Source: Marivibrio sp040218065
Lineage (GTDB): Bacteria > Pseudomonadota > Alphaproteobacteria > UBA8366 > Aestuariispiraceae
Direction of reading: 5' to 3'
DNA length: 64,000 bases
Assembly (NCBI RefSeq): GCF_040218065.1
Contig: NZ_JAVJQE010000005.1
Span: 372,001-436,000 of the forward strand
Every line of letters begins with the position of its first letter. Within the stretch, counting starts at the first letter, position 1. Positions 7,567-15,555 of this stretch are shown piece by piece. The translations under genes and the position numbers were made by a program. The notes under the pieces are model-generated. The model was not told the origin of the DNA. It was given only the letters and a program-made list of their open reading frames with translations, and did no database searches.

Positions 7567-8667
7567 ATGCAAGTCGCACTAACCAAGCTGAAGGCTGCGG
7601 CCGCGCTTGCCGCGCTGCTCGTCTTCCTGGCCGTCGCGCCCGGCGCGTCGGCGCAACAGACCGACCCGGCGCCGGGTCCTGAGGAGGCCGTCGGCGGCGC
7701 CGTGCCCGGCTCCTCGCTGGGGGTCGCAAGCGACACGGATTTCTGGCGCGAGATCCGCCGCGGCGCCAGCGGTACGGCGCAGCAGCCGCACGAGCTGGGC
7801 GGCGTTCTGATCCAGTCTGAGGGCGACAACTGGCGGGCCGTGCGCAACGGGCCGCTGAAGACCTACGGCGTGTGGTTGATGATCGGGATCATCGGCCTGC
7901 TCGCCCTGTTCTTCGCGCTGCGCGGCCGCATCAAAATCGAGCATGGTCCGGCGGGGACGACGATCGAGCGTTTCACCGGGCTCGAGCGGTTCGGCCATTG
8001 GCTGACTGCGGGCTCCTTCATCGTGCTGGCGATCACCGGCCTCAACCTGATGTACGGCCGCTACGTGCTGATGCCGGTGATGGGCAAGGAGGCCTACGCC
8101 TTTATCACCAACGCCGGCAAGTGGGTGCACAATTGGATCGCCTTCGCCTTCATGGCCGGGCTGGTGCTGATCTTCATTATGTGGGTCGCGCACAACATCC
8201 CGAACAAGACCGACCTTAAGTGGCTCGCCAAAGGCGGCGGCCTGTTCTCCAAGGGCGTGCATCCGGATTCTAAGAAGTTCAACGCCGGCCAGAAGATCAT
8301 CTTCTGGGCGACGATCTTGGGCGGCGCGTCGCTCAGCCTGTCGGGTTGGGCGCTGCTCGATCCGTTCACGACGACGATGTTCGCGGACACCTTCGCGCTC
8401 GTGAACACGCTCGGCTTCAATCTGCCGACGAACCTCACGCTGATGGAGGAGCAGCAGCTCGCCGTCGTCTGGCATGGGATCGTCTCGTTGGTGATGATCG
8501 CGATCATCCTGGCGCACATCTATATCGGCTCGATCGGGATGGAGGGCGCTTTCGCCGCAATGGGCAGCGGTCAGGTCGATCTGAACTGGGCGCGGGAGCA
8601 CCATAATCTTTGGGTCGAGGAGGAGATGAGCAAGAGCGGCGTCGGCCGCGCGCAGCCGGCCGAATAG
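7567..8667 (+). CDS. fdhC: Formate dehydrogenase cytochrome b (gamma) subunit
   Basis: A 366-residue membrane subunit, longer than E. coli FdnI (about 217) because of an extra N-terminal region. It starts with a cleavable-looking signal (LAALLVFLAVAPGASAQ), then a periplasmic stretch of about 70 residues (DFWREIRRGASGTAQQP), a membrane segment near residue 105, and the four-helix cytochrome b core from RFGHWLTAGSF onward. Haem-ligand candidates are the His in GHWLTAG, WVHNWIAF and in HGIVSLVMIAIILAHIYIG. It would take electrons from FdhB to the quinone pool. A GGAGAAGGGG ribosome site precedes the ATG. Confidence 0.92.
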   Translation: MQVALTKLKAAAALAALLVFLAVAPGASAQQTDPAPGPEEAVGGAVPGSSLGVASDTDFWREIRRGASGTAQQPHELGGVLIQSEGDNWRAVRNGPLKTYGVWLMIGIIGLLALFFALRGRIKIEHGPAGTTIERFTGLERFGHWLTAGSFIVLAITGLNLMYGRYVLMPVMGKEAYAFITNAGKWVHNWIAFAFMAGLVLIFIMWVAHNIPNKTDLKWLAKGGGLFSKGVHPDSKKFNAGQKIIFWATILGGASLSLSGWALLDPFTTTMFADTFALVNTLGFNLPTNLTLMEEQQLAVVWHGIVSLVMIAIILAHIYIGSIGMEGAFAAMGSGQVDLNWAREHHNLWVEEEMSKSGVGRAQPAE

Positions 8668-8675
8668 GCCGGCGG

Positions 8676-8708
8676 GCGCGCTCAGGTCGGCGTCTCCCCA
8701 GAGCGCGC
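8676..8708 (+). other. Hairpin after fdhC
   Basis: GCGCGCTC and GAGCGCGC form an 8-bp stem with a 17-base loop, just after fdhC and before the WD40-cytochrome gene; flanking G/C bases extend it with a bulge. It has no U-run and could reduce read-through. Confidence 0.35.
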
Positions 8709-8731
8709 CGCCTCGGATCGCGGCGGATAGG

Positions 8732-10147
8732 ATGAAGCGAGGGCGGTGCGGAAGGGTGACGGAGGTGCGGTTTCGCCGGGCGCGCATGCGCCGATCCTGC
8801 GAACGCGTCGCGTCTCTCGCCCGCGCGGCCCTCGTCGCGTCTGGGCTCTGGGCGGCGTCGCAGCCGGCGGCGGCCGATCTGCTGGGGCACGGGGCGCCGG
8901 TGCGCGACGTGGCGCTCAGCCCTGACGGCGCGCGCGCCATCACGTCCGGCTTCGACGACCTCTCCATCGTCTGGGATCTCGCGGCGGGCGAGCAAGCGGT
9001 GCGCCTCTACGGCCACGAGGCGGCGGTGAACGCGGGCGTGTTTCTGCCGGGCGGGCGCGCGGCGACCGTCAGCGACGACGGCTCCGCGCGGATTTGGAGC
9101 CTCGACACCGGGGAAACGCTGCACGTGCTGTCCGGCCACAGCCAGAAAGTCGTCAACCTCGCGCGCTCGCCGGACGGCCGTCGCCTGGCCACCGCATCCT
9201 GGGATCGGACGGTGCGCCTGTGGGACGCCGAGACCGGCGCGCCGCTTCGAACCTTTGACGGCCATCGAGGGCCGGTCAACGCCGTGCGGTTCTTCGACGG
9301 CGGGCGGCGCCTGATCTCTGGCGGTCATGACGGGGCTCTGCGCACCTGGCCGGCGCAGCAGGACGGCGGTGAGGCCGGCCTGTTCGCGGAGGCCGGCTTT
9401 CCGATCAACGATCTTGAACTCTCCCCGGACGGCGCGCGTCTCGTCACCGCCTCGGCCGACGGCGTCGTGCGCATATGGGATGTCGCAACGCGGCGGGAGA
9501 TCCGCCGGCTGGAGGCGCATGAGGGCGCCGTTCTGGCGGTCGCGATCTCGCCGGACGGCCGGCAGATCGCCAGCGGCGGGACCGACGGAAGGCTGTTGCT
9601 GTGGCGGCTGGCGGGGAGCGCGGCCGAGCCGCGGCTGGACGTGCCCATCGACCATTACCGGGCGGTCTGGGCCCTCGACTTCGCGGTCGACGGGCGCGCG
9701 ATCTACGCCTCCGGCGTCGATTCGGTGACCCGCGTCTTCTCGACCGAGGACGGCGCGCCTTTGGGCGGCGGCGGAACGCCCTTCCAGCCGATCGATCGGG
9801 TGAGCCGCGCCTTCGCCGACAGCGACGACCCGGTCGAGCGCGGCGCCTTCCAGTTTCGCAAGTGCGCCGTGTGCCACAGCCTGACGCCCGACGGACCGCC
9901 CAAGTCCGGCCCGACCCTGCATGGGATTTTCGGTCGGCGCGTCGGCGGCTTGCCGGACTATCGTTATTCGTCCGCGCTTGAGGACGCCGATTTCATTTGG
10001 ACCGAAAAGACGGTCTCCGAGTTGTTCGAGGTCGGTCCCGACGTGATGCTGCCCGGCACCAAGATGCCGATCCAGCGCCTGCCCGATCCGCAGGACCGCG
10101 CCGATCTGACGGCCTTTCTGAAAGCGTCCGGCGGGGCGGCGGAGTAA
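8732..10147 (+). CDS. Exported WD40 propeller fused to class I cytochrome c
   Basis: A 471-residue exported protein. After a signal sequence (best from Met19, SLARAALVASGLWAASQPAAA) come seven WD40-type repeats between about residues 50 and 345, each with an SPDG-type turn and WD/WS/WR end, enough for a seven-bladed propeller. A class I cytochrome c domain follows: haem motif CAVCH (Cys378, Cys381, His382), LHGIFGRRVG, and distal ligand Met445 in GTKMPIQ. It lies 64 bp after fdhC on the same strand, suggesting a periplasmic electron carrier or docking protein for formate oxidation. The start could instead be the ATG at 8786, which gives a more normal signal peptide; neither has a convincing ribosome site. 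Confidence 0.87.
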   Translation: MKRGRCGRVTEVRFRRARMRRSCERVASLARAALVASGLWAASQPAAADLLGHGAPVRDVALSPDGARAITSGFDDLSIVWDLAAGEQAVRLYGHEAAVNAGVFLPGGRAATVSDDGSARIWSLDTGETLHVLSGHSQKVVNLARSPDGRRLATASWDRTVRLWDAETGAPLRTFDGHRGPVNAVRFFDGGRRLISGGHDGALRTWPAQQDGGEAGLFAEAGFPINDLELSPDGARLVTASADGVVRIWDVATRREIRRLEAHEGAVLAVAISPDGRQIASGGTDGRLLLWRLAGSAAEPRLDVPIDHYRAVWALDFAVDGRAIYASGVDSVTRVFSTEDGAPLGGGGTPFQPIDRVSRAFADSDDPVERGAFQFRKCAVCHSLTPDGPPKSGPTLHGIFGRRVGGLPDYRYSSALEDADFIWTEKTVSELFEVGPDVMLPGTKMPIQRLPDPQDRADLTAFLKASGGAAE

Positions 10148-10169
10148 CGACGGGACCCCCGGCGCGCAG

Positions 10170-11069
10170 CTACTGCGTCGCGGTGAGCAGCGTCTCCAAC
10201 CCGCGGTCGCGCCGCGTTCGCCACGGCCGTGCGCCGCGGCGGTAGGCGCTTGGCGAGACGCCGGTCTTGTTGCGGAAGAAGCGGGTGAAATGACTTTGGG
10301 CGCTGAAGCCCAACTGATCCGAGATTTCGGCGATCGGCGCGTCATCCTCGGTCAGGCGGCGCACGGCCTCCTCCAGCAGCAGGGTGTCCGCATAATGGCG
10401 GGGCGTCATGCCGCAACAATCCCGGAACTGCTCGAAGAAACGCGAGCGGGACAGGCCGGCGCTGACCGCGATCGCGTCCACACCCGGATCCTTGGAGAGC
10501 GCTTCGCGCATCACCACGATCGCGCGCCGTATGCGTTGATCGATGGGGCGCACGCCCCGCGGCAAATGGGCGCCGCCGACGCAGCGCGCCAGCAGCAGCG
10601 CGAGCAGGGCGAAGAGCGGCTCCTCCAGGGCGGCGTCATCGTCCCGCTCGCCCTCGTCGCGCTCTCGGCGGGCCAGCAGCAATTGCGCCAGCCCGTCCCG
10701 CGCGGCGCAGACTTCGTCGTCGAGAGCCTGCTCCGGCTTTGCGAAGATCTCCGGCGGATAGCCCGTCTCGGCCAGGCCGATCGCCGGCCTGCCGAGCCAG
10801 CTAGGTTCAATGTAAAGGGCGAGGTACAGGCACGCTTGCCCGTCGGCGGCGCCGTCGCGGCTGTGCGCGCACCAGGGATTGATCAGCACCGCGGCGCGAT
10901 CGGTCAGGGCGGCGGCGCCGTTCTCGGTGCGATAGCGCCCGTCGCCGCCGTCGATCTTCAGAAGGATGTGCAGCTGCGGGTGGGTGTGGGCCGGCGACGG
11001 ATCAACCGCGCGATGCAAGGCGACGCGGCCGAAGCGTCCCTGGAAGCTGTGAATCGCCGTCTCGCTCAT
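10170..11069 (-). CDS. AraC-family transcriptional regulator
   Basis: A 299-residue regulator. The N-terminal half is a cupin-like ligand domain (HTHPQLHILLKIDGGDGRYR, then LINPWCAHSRDG). The C-terminal 100 residues have the two AraC helix-turn-helices: VDAIAVSAGLSRSRFFEQFRDCCGMTP, and IAEISDQLGFSAQSHFTRFFRNKTGVSPSAYR. The start MSETAIHSF at 11069 is chosen because the open frame upstream is low-complexity. It is divergent from the ThDP-enzyme gene at 11383 and probably controls it. The effector is unknown. Confidence 0.87.
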   Translation of the reverse strand: MSETAIHSFQGRFGRVALHRAVDPSPAHTHPQLHILLKIDGGDGRYRTENGAAALTDRAAVLINPWCAHSRDGAADGQACLYLALYIEPSWLGRPAIGLAETGYPPEIFAKPEQALDDEVCAARDGLAQLLLARRERDEGERDDDAALEEPLFALLALLLARCVGGAHLPRGVRPIDQRIRRAIVVMREALSKDPGVDAIAVSAGLSRSRFFEQFRDCCGMTPRHYADTLLLEEAVRRLTEDDAPIAEISDQLGFSAQSHFTRFFRNKTGVSPSAYRRGARPWRTRRDRGLETLLTATQ

Positions 11070-11197
11070 GCTGTGCGCCGCATCACCCCAAGAACCGTGG
11101 CGGTCTCGTGCAATCCTCCGCCCTCGACCGCAGGCGCCGCTCTGCGCCGCCATGCGCCCCCCGCGCTGCGCGGGACCGTCCGCGAACGGCCCCTTTC

Positions 11198-11213
11198 CCC
11201 GTAATCTTACGGG
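11198..11213. promoter_or_regulatory. Inverted repeat in the AraC / ThDP-enzyme intergenic region
   Basis: CCCGTAA-TC-TTACGGG is a perfect palindrome with 7-bp arms, near the middle of the 313-bp gap between the divergent genes. I see nothing else clear in the gap. Symmetrical sites are not typical of AraC proteins, so this may belong to another regulator. Confidence 0.4.
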
Positions 11214-11382
11214 AGTAGGCTTGTCCGTGCCTCGCGAGAAAAGCCCAAACCGCATCATAAGGCCGAGAATCGGACGGCACGGTAAAACTCAAGGCTAGGA
11301 CGTTTGCTTCGCCGGCCCCTGCGATTAGGATGCCGCAGCTGACGACGGGCGGCTATTCTCTTGATCCGGGAATGAGGGCGGA

Positions 11383-13068
11383 ATGACCAACCAGAGCGCA
11401 AAGACCGGCGGCGAGCTGCTTGCGGAGGCCTTGGCGATTCACGGGACGGAGATCGCTTTCGGCGTTCCGGGGGAAAGCTATCTGGCGCTGCTGGACGCGT
11501 TGGTCGGCGGCTCGATTCGCTTCATCACCTGCCGTCAAGAAGGCGGCGCGGCGATGATGGCCGACGCCTACGGCAAACTGACCGGTCGACCGGGCGTCGC
11601 GATGGTGACCCGCGGCCCAGGCGCGACCAACGCCGCCGCCGGCGTCCATATAGCCTTTCAGGATTCGACGCCCATGATTCTGCTGGTCGGCCAGGTCGCG
11701 CGGGACATGCGTGACCGGGAGGCGTTTCAGGAAGTCGATTACCGCCAGATGTACGGCGCGTTGGCGAAATGGGTCGCCGAGATCGACGATGCGCGGCGCA
11801 TCCCCGAGTATCTGAACCGCGCCTTCCACACCGCGACATCCGGCCGGCCGGGTCCGGTCGTCCTGGCCCTGCCGGAGGATATGCTGAGCGAGCGCGTCGC
11901 GCCGCCCCCGGCCGTCGATCGGTACGCGCCGCTCGAGGCGGCGCCGACGCCGGCGGCGATGGCGGACCTGCACCGGCGTCTCGCGGCGGCGGAGCGACCG
12001 CTGGCGCTGCTGGGCGGCGGCGGCTGGGACGCGGAAAGCCTCGCCCGCGTCCGCGCCTTTGCGGAGGCCGCAGACTTGCCGGTCGCCGCCTCCTTCCGCT
12101 GCCAGGACTATCTCGACAACCGCAGCGCCTGTTATGTCGGCCATGTCGGGATCGGGATCAATCCGGCGCTGGCGGCGCGGGTCAAGGAGGCGGATCTGCT
12201 TCTGGTCGTCGGCGCGCGCCTCGGCGAATCGACGACGGCCGGCTACACGTTGGTCGAGCCGCCGCGCCCGCGCCAACAGCTTATCCATGTCTATCCGCAG
12301 GCCGAGGAGCTCAACCGGGTCTATGACGCCGATCTCGGAATCGTGTCGGACGTGAAGGCCTTTGCGCGCGCCCTAGGCGACTTGGCGCCGCTGGACGGGT
12401 CGCGTTGGGCCGCTCACCGCGCAGCCGCGCGCGCGGACTATGAGGCGCACATCGAACCGCTGCCGGTCCCGGGCGCGCTGCAAATGGCGGACATCGTGCG
12501 CTGGCTCGCCGAGACCCTGCCGGAGGATGCGATCCTCGCCAACGGGGCCGGCAACTACACCACCTGGGTGCATCGCTTCTTCCCCTACCGCGGCTGGCGC
12601 ACCCAATTGGCGCCGACGTCCGGCTCGATGGGCTACGGCGCGCCGGCCGCGGTCGCGGCCAAGGCCGTGCATCCGGACCGGCCGGTGATCGCCTTCGCGG
12701 GCGACGGGTGCTTCATGATGCACGGCCAGGAACTGGCGACGGCCGCGCAGTACGGCCTGGGAATTCTGGTGATCGTCGTCGACAACGGCATGTACGGAAC
12801 CATCCGCATGCATCAGGAGCGCGAGTACCCGACACGGGTCAGCGGCACCGATTTGCGCAACCCCGATTTTGCGGCGCTCGCCGCCGCATACGGCGCCCAT
12901 TCGGCGCGGGTCGAGAGGACGGAGGAATTCTTCCCAGCCTTCGAGACGGCGATGGCGGAGGCCGAGGCGGGGCGCCCGGCGCTGCTTCACCTGATCATCG
13001 ATCCGGAAGCGTTGACCCCTGTTCAATCGCTCTCCCAGATTCGGGAGAAGGCGTTGGGCGCCGCCTGA
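11383..13068 (+). CDS. Acetolactate-synthase-like thiamine diphosphate enzyme
   Basis: A 561-residue ThDP-dependent enzyme with all three domains. The activating glutamate is Glu53 in CRQEGGAAMMADAYGKLTG. The central domain includes LALLGGGGWD. The cofactor motif GDG at 440-442 runs to DNGMYG near 467-472. It resembles the large subunit of acetolactate synthase, but no small regulatory subunit follows, and the DNG (not DNN) end of the ThDP motif occurs in catabolic or uncharacterised relatives. Substrate is therefore unassigned; 2-oxoacid carboligation or decarboxylation is the family chemistry. Divergent from the AraC regulator. Confidence 0.85.
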   Translation: MTNQSAKTGGELLAEALAIHGTEIAFGVPGESYLALLDALVGGSIRFITCRQEGGAAMMADAYGKLTGRPGVAMVTRGPGATNAAAGVHIAFQDSTPMILLVGQVARDMRDREAFQEVDYRQMYGALAKWVAEIDDARRIPEYLNRAFHTATSGRPGPVVLALPEDMLSERVAPPPAVDRYAPLEAAPTPAAMADLHRRLAAAERPLALLGGGGWDAESLARVRAFAEAADLPVAASFRCQDYLDNRSACYVGHVGIGINPALAARVKEADLLLVVGARLGESTTAGYTLVEPPRPRQQLIHVYPQAEELNRVYDADLGIVSDVKAFARALGDLAPLDGSRWAAHRAAARADYEAHIEPLPVPGALQMADIVRWLAETLPEDAILANGAGNYTTWVHRFFPYRGWRTQLAPTSGSMGYGAPAAVAAKAVHPDRPVIAFAGDGCFMMHGQELATAAQYGLGILVIVVDNGMYGTIRMHQEREYPTRVSGTDLRNPDFAALAAAYGAHSARVERTEEFFPAFETAMAEAEAGRPALLHLIIDPEALTPVQSLSQIREKALGAA

Positions 13069-13117
13069 GCCGCGACGCGCGGCGGCGGGGAATAGGAGGG
13101 CGTCGACCCGGCCGGCT

Positions 13118-13136
13118 GGCGGGACCTAGGCCCGCC
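13118..13136. terminator. Hairpin between convergent genes
   Basis: GGCGGG and CCCGCC enclose ACCTAGG, between the end of the ThDP gene and the end of the thioesterase gene. It could end transcripts from both sides, but no U-run is present. Confidence 0.35.
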
Positions 13137-13138
13137 CC

Positions 13139-13588
13139 TCACTCGATCTCCGCCTCGGTGATCGTCAGCGCCTCGGCCTTCTCGACCTGGGGCGCCGGCA
13201 AGGGCACGGTCTTGCCGGTCTCTAGGCTCGCCTGAACGGCGGTCATGTCGGCGCTTGCGATCAGCGCGCCCGTCTCGACATCAAGCATGCGGTGAATGAA
13301 GCGGAAGTGTTTCTTGCCGACGGCGATGAAGCCCGACTGGATCGTCACGAGCTCCCCGCCTTTCAACTCCCGGACATACTGGAAGCTCTGGCGAACCACC
13401 GCCACGCGACGGCCGTCCGCCTTCACGCCGCGCGGGGTGACGCCGATCGCATGCATCAGGAACCACGTGGCCTGATCGAACCGCTCGATATAGAGGCGCG
13501 AATTCATGGTGGATTCCGGATCGTATTCCGCCGCCAACACCGCGCCGCGGAAGGTTTCGATCCAATTGTCGCTTTTCGGCTCGGCCAT
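13139..13588 (-). CDS. Hotdog-fold acyl-CoA thioesterase
   Basis: A 149-residue protein of the 4-hydroxybenzoyl-CoA / acyl-CoA thioesterase superfamily. Features are the early GAVLAAEYDPESTMNSRLYIERFDQATWFLMHAIG, where Asp in the ERFDQATW segment is the likely catalytic acid, then a beta-strand run with RQSFQYVRELKGGELVTIQSGFIAVGKKHFRFIHRMLD. The start MAEPKSDNW at 13588 has GAGAGGCG upstream. It is divergent from the ABC importer, with striking operator-like repeats in the shared upstream region. Substrate is not readable; an aromatic or branched acyl-CoA is plausible given the neighbours. Confidence 0.78.
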   Translation of the reverse strand: MAEPKSDNWIETFRGAVLAAEYDPESTMNSRLYIERFDQATWFLMHAIGVTPRGVKADGRRVAVVRQSFQYVRELKGGELVTIQSGFIAVGKKHFRFIHRMLDVETGALIASADMTAVQASLETGKTVPLPAPQVEKAEALTITEAEIE

Positions 13589-13634
13589 CGCTCTATCGCC
13601 TCTCGTCGTCTGAAGCCTGATTGCCCCTAAGGAA

Positions 13635-13650
13635 ATGCAGCATAATGCAT
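13635..13650. promoter_or_regulatory. ATGCA-N6-TGCAT operator-like repeat, copy 1
   Basis: ATGCA-GCATAA-TGCAT, perfect 5-bp inverted arms, 47 bp upstream of the thioesterase start. The same arms and spacing recur at 13709-13724. TGCA-N6-TGCA pairs are, from memory, the type bound by the benzoyl-CoA-responsive repressor BoxR. Confidence 0.6.
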
Positions 13651-13708
13651 TGTCCGGATCAGGCCAAGGGACGTCGGCGCGCGAAACAGCGTTGAGGCGG
13701 GCGACCGC

Positions 13709-13724
13709 ATGCAATATACTGCAT
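13709..13724. promoter_or_regulatory. ATGCA-N6-TGCAT operator-like repeat, copy 2
   Basis: ATGCA-ATATAC-TGCAT has the same arms and spacing as the repeat at 13635-13650; centres are 74 bp apart, about seven helical turns, so both sites could be occupied on one face of the DNA. Confidence 0.6.
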
Positions 13725-13761
13725 TTACTTGACGGGTGAAGAACGCCCGTTGCGCCGGGAA

Positions 13762-13781
13762 ATATTTTAAGCTTAAAATAT
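13762..13781. promoter_or_regulatory. Perfect 20-bp AT-rich palindrome upstream of the ABC importer
   Basis: ATATTTTAAG followed by its exact reverse complement CTTAAAATAT, in otherwise GC-rich DNA. It lies in the 568-bp gap between the thioesterase and the binding-protein gene, 375 bp before the latter. Likely an operator for a dimeric regulator (MarR type would fit by size and AT-richness). The remainder of the gap, 13782-14156, shows no credible gene. Confidence 0.6.
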
Positions 13782-14156
13782 CGGCGCGACGGCGATGCTT
13801 CGTCCGTCCGACGCCGCGTCGGCCGGGTTCCCGGCGGCGGCGGAAGCGGTTAGGCTTCAGACGCGAAGCGGCCGGGCAAGAGCCGCACGACGTCGAGTAA
13901 GGGCGGGGTGAGACAGGGAGCGAAGCGCCGATCGACGCGACCGCCGCCGAGGCGAGCCGGAACGTTCCGGGGCGCGTCGGGGCATCTTCGCGCGGCGAGC
14001 GGCGAGCGGCTCCCGTCCCATTCCGAACGCCCGACGAGCGTCGTCCGCTCCGGCTTGGGGCGTGGCGGCGATCGCCGGGCGGTCGAACATCAAGTGCAAT
14101 CGCTGCCCGACCGGGGTCGCGAGATCTGAGGTCGCAACGTCTGGGAGAAACGCAAA

Positions 14157-15383
14157 GTGAGCAAAAAAACTGATTTCACGCGCCGGCGGGCCCTCGGCCT
14201 GATGGGCGCGGCGGCTGGCGTCGGCGCGGTCGCCGGCTTCACGCCGACCAAGTTCGCCATCGGCCAGCAGGCGAAGGTCCGCATCGGCACGCTGCTGCCC
14301 TATAGCGGCACCTACGCCCGCCTCGGGGAGGCGATCACCAACGCGATGGTGATGCGCTTCGCCCAAGGCAAGGACATGCTGGGCGGCCGCGAGATCGAGC
14401 TGATCCGCCTCGATTCCGAAGCCGCGCCGCCGAAGGCGACGGAGAACACCTCCAAGCTGGTCAACAGTGAGAAGGTCGATTTCCTGGTCGGGCCCGTGCA
14501 TTCCGGCGTCGCCATGGCGATGGCCAAGATCGCCCGCGAAGAGGGCGTGATGACGGTGATCCCCAACGCCGGCGCCGATCAGATCACCGGCCCGCTGTGC
14601 GCGCCGAACATCTTCCGCTCCTCCTTCTCGAACTGGCAGCCGGGCTATCCCATGGGCCGCGTGCTGGCCGAGGAAGGCAAGAAGCGGGTCGTCACCTGCT
14701 ACTGGAACTACGGCGCCGGCCAGCAGTCCGCCCAGGGCTTCAAGGACGGCTACGCGGACGGCCTCAAGGAGACGGGGGGCGACGGCGAGATCGTCAAGGA
14801 AATCGGCGTGCCCTTCCCGGACGTCGAGTTCCAGTCGGTCCTCTCCGAGATCGCGGCGCTCAAGCCCGACGCGGTCTACACCTTCTTCGCCGGCGGCGGC
14901 GCGGTTAAGTTCGTCAAGGACTGGGCGGCGGCCGGCCTGAAGGATTCGGGCATCGAGCTGACCGGCGCAGGCTTCCTGACCGAAGGCGTGACCGAGGCGC
15001 AGGGCGAGGCCGCGGAGGGCATCCGCACCACGCTGCATTACGCCGACACGCTCGACAATCCGGTCAACCAGGTGTTCCGCCGGAACTATCGGGAAATGTG
15101 GGGCAAGGAAGCGGACGTCTACGCCGTGCAGGGCTATGACGCGGCGGAACTGATCCGCATCGGCCTGGAGGCCGTGGACGGCGACATGGGCGCGCGCGGC
15201 GAGATGGTCGCGGCGATGGAGAACGCCGTGATCGACAGCCCGCGCGGGCCGTTGAAGCTGTCGGCCGCCCACAACCCGGTGCAGAATTTCTACCTGCGCA
15301 AGGTGACGAACGGCGTCAACGCGGTCGAGCGGATCGCGGTCGAGGCGCTGTCCGCGCCGTCCCAGGGGTGCAGCATGGGCTGA
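14157..15383 (+). CDS. Branched-chain-amino-acid-type ABC transporter substrate-binding protein
   Basis: A 408-residue periplasmic binding protein of the LivJ/HmdD class. It has a Tat signal (FTRRRALGLMGAAAG) and then the family start VRIGTLLPYSGTYARLGEAI. Both lobes are complete (VDFLVGPVHSGVAMAMAKI, PDAVYTFFAGGGAVKFVKDW, VYAVQGYDAAELIRIGLEAVDGD). The start is a GTG with GGGAGAAA upstream. It heads a five-gene importer set and is separated from the permeases by strong hairpins, consistent with higher binding-protein expression. Ligand unknown; many homologues bind aromatic or organic acids. Confidence 0.9.
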   Translation: MSKKTDFTRRRALGLMGAAAGVGAVAGFTPTKFAIGQQAKVRIGTLLPYSGTYARLGEAITNAMVMRFAQGKDMLGGREIELIRLDSEAAPPKATENTSKLVNSEKVDFLVGPVHSGVAMAMAKIAREEGVMTVIPNAGADQITGPLCAPNIFRSSFSNWQPGYPMGRVLAEEGKKRVVTCYWNYGAGQQSAQGFKDGYADGLKETGGDGEIVKEIGVPFPDVEFQSVLSEIAALKPDAVYTFFAGGGAVKFVKDWAAAGLKDSGIELTGAGFLTEGVTEAQGEAAEGIRTTLHYADTLDNPVNQVFRRNYREMWGKEADVYAVQGYDAAELIRIGLEAVDGDMGARGEMVAAMENAVIDSPRGPLKLSAAHNPVQNFYLRKVTNGVNAVERIAVEALSAPSQGCSMG

Positions 15384-15401
15384 GGCCCCAACTATCGCGG
15401 C

Positions 15402-15431
15402 GGGGCCGTCGACCCCTGAGTCGACGGCCCC
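15402..15431 (+). other. Perfect 12-bp hairpin after the binding-protein gene
   Basis: GGGGCCGTCGAC-CCCTGA-GTCGACGGCCCC, no mismatches, 18 bases after the stop codon. It probably protects the upstream mRNA from 3' decay. Confidence 0.65.
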
Positions 15432-15446
15432 CGTCCGCGCCTTTCG

Positions 15447-15490
15447 AAAACCCGGTCGGCGGCCTGGAGGGGCCCTGTCGACCGGGTTTT
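15447..15490 (+). terminator. Terminator-like hairpin between binding protein and permeases
   Basis: AAAACCCGGTCG pairs with CGACCGGGTTTT, 12 bp, followed by another T; pairing can extend outward over CCTTT/AAAGG with a mismatch. A small inner stem (GGCC/GGCC) sits in the 20-base loop. It is probably a partial terminator that lowers permease and ATPase expression relative to the binding protein. Confidence 0.6.
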
Positions 15491-15555
15491 TCAAAGGCGC
15501 CGACAGCGACAGAGCGTCCGGCGGTGGTTTTCCAAAAGAAAGACGTGCGGCGGGG

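Noticed and set aside
13908..14129. 73-codon plus-strand frame between thioesterase and importer
   Set aside because: Arg/Gly/Ser-rich translation, no ribosome site, stop codon just before the binding-protein gene; most likely chance.
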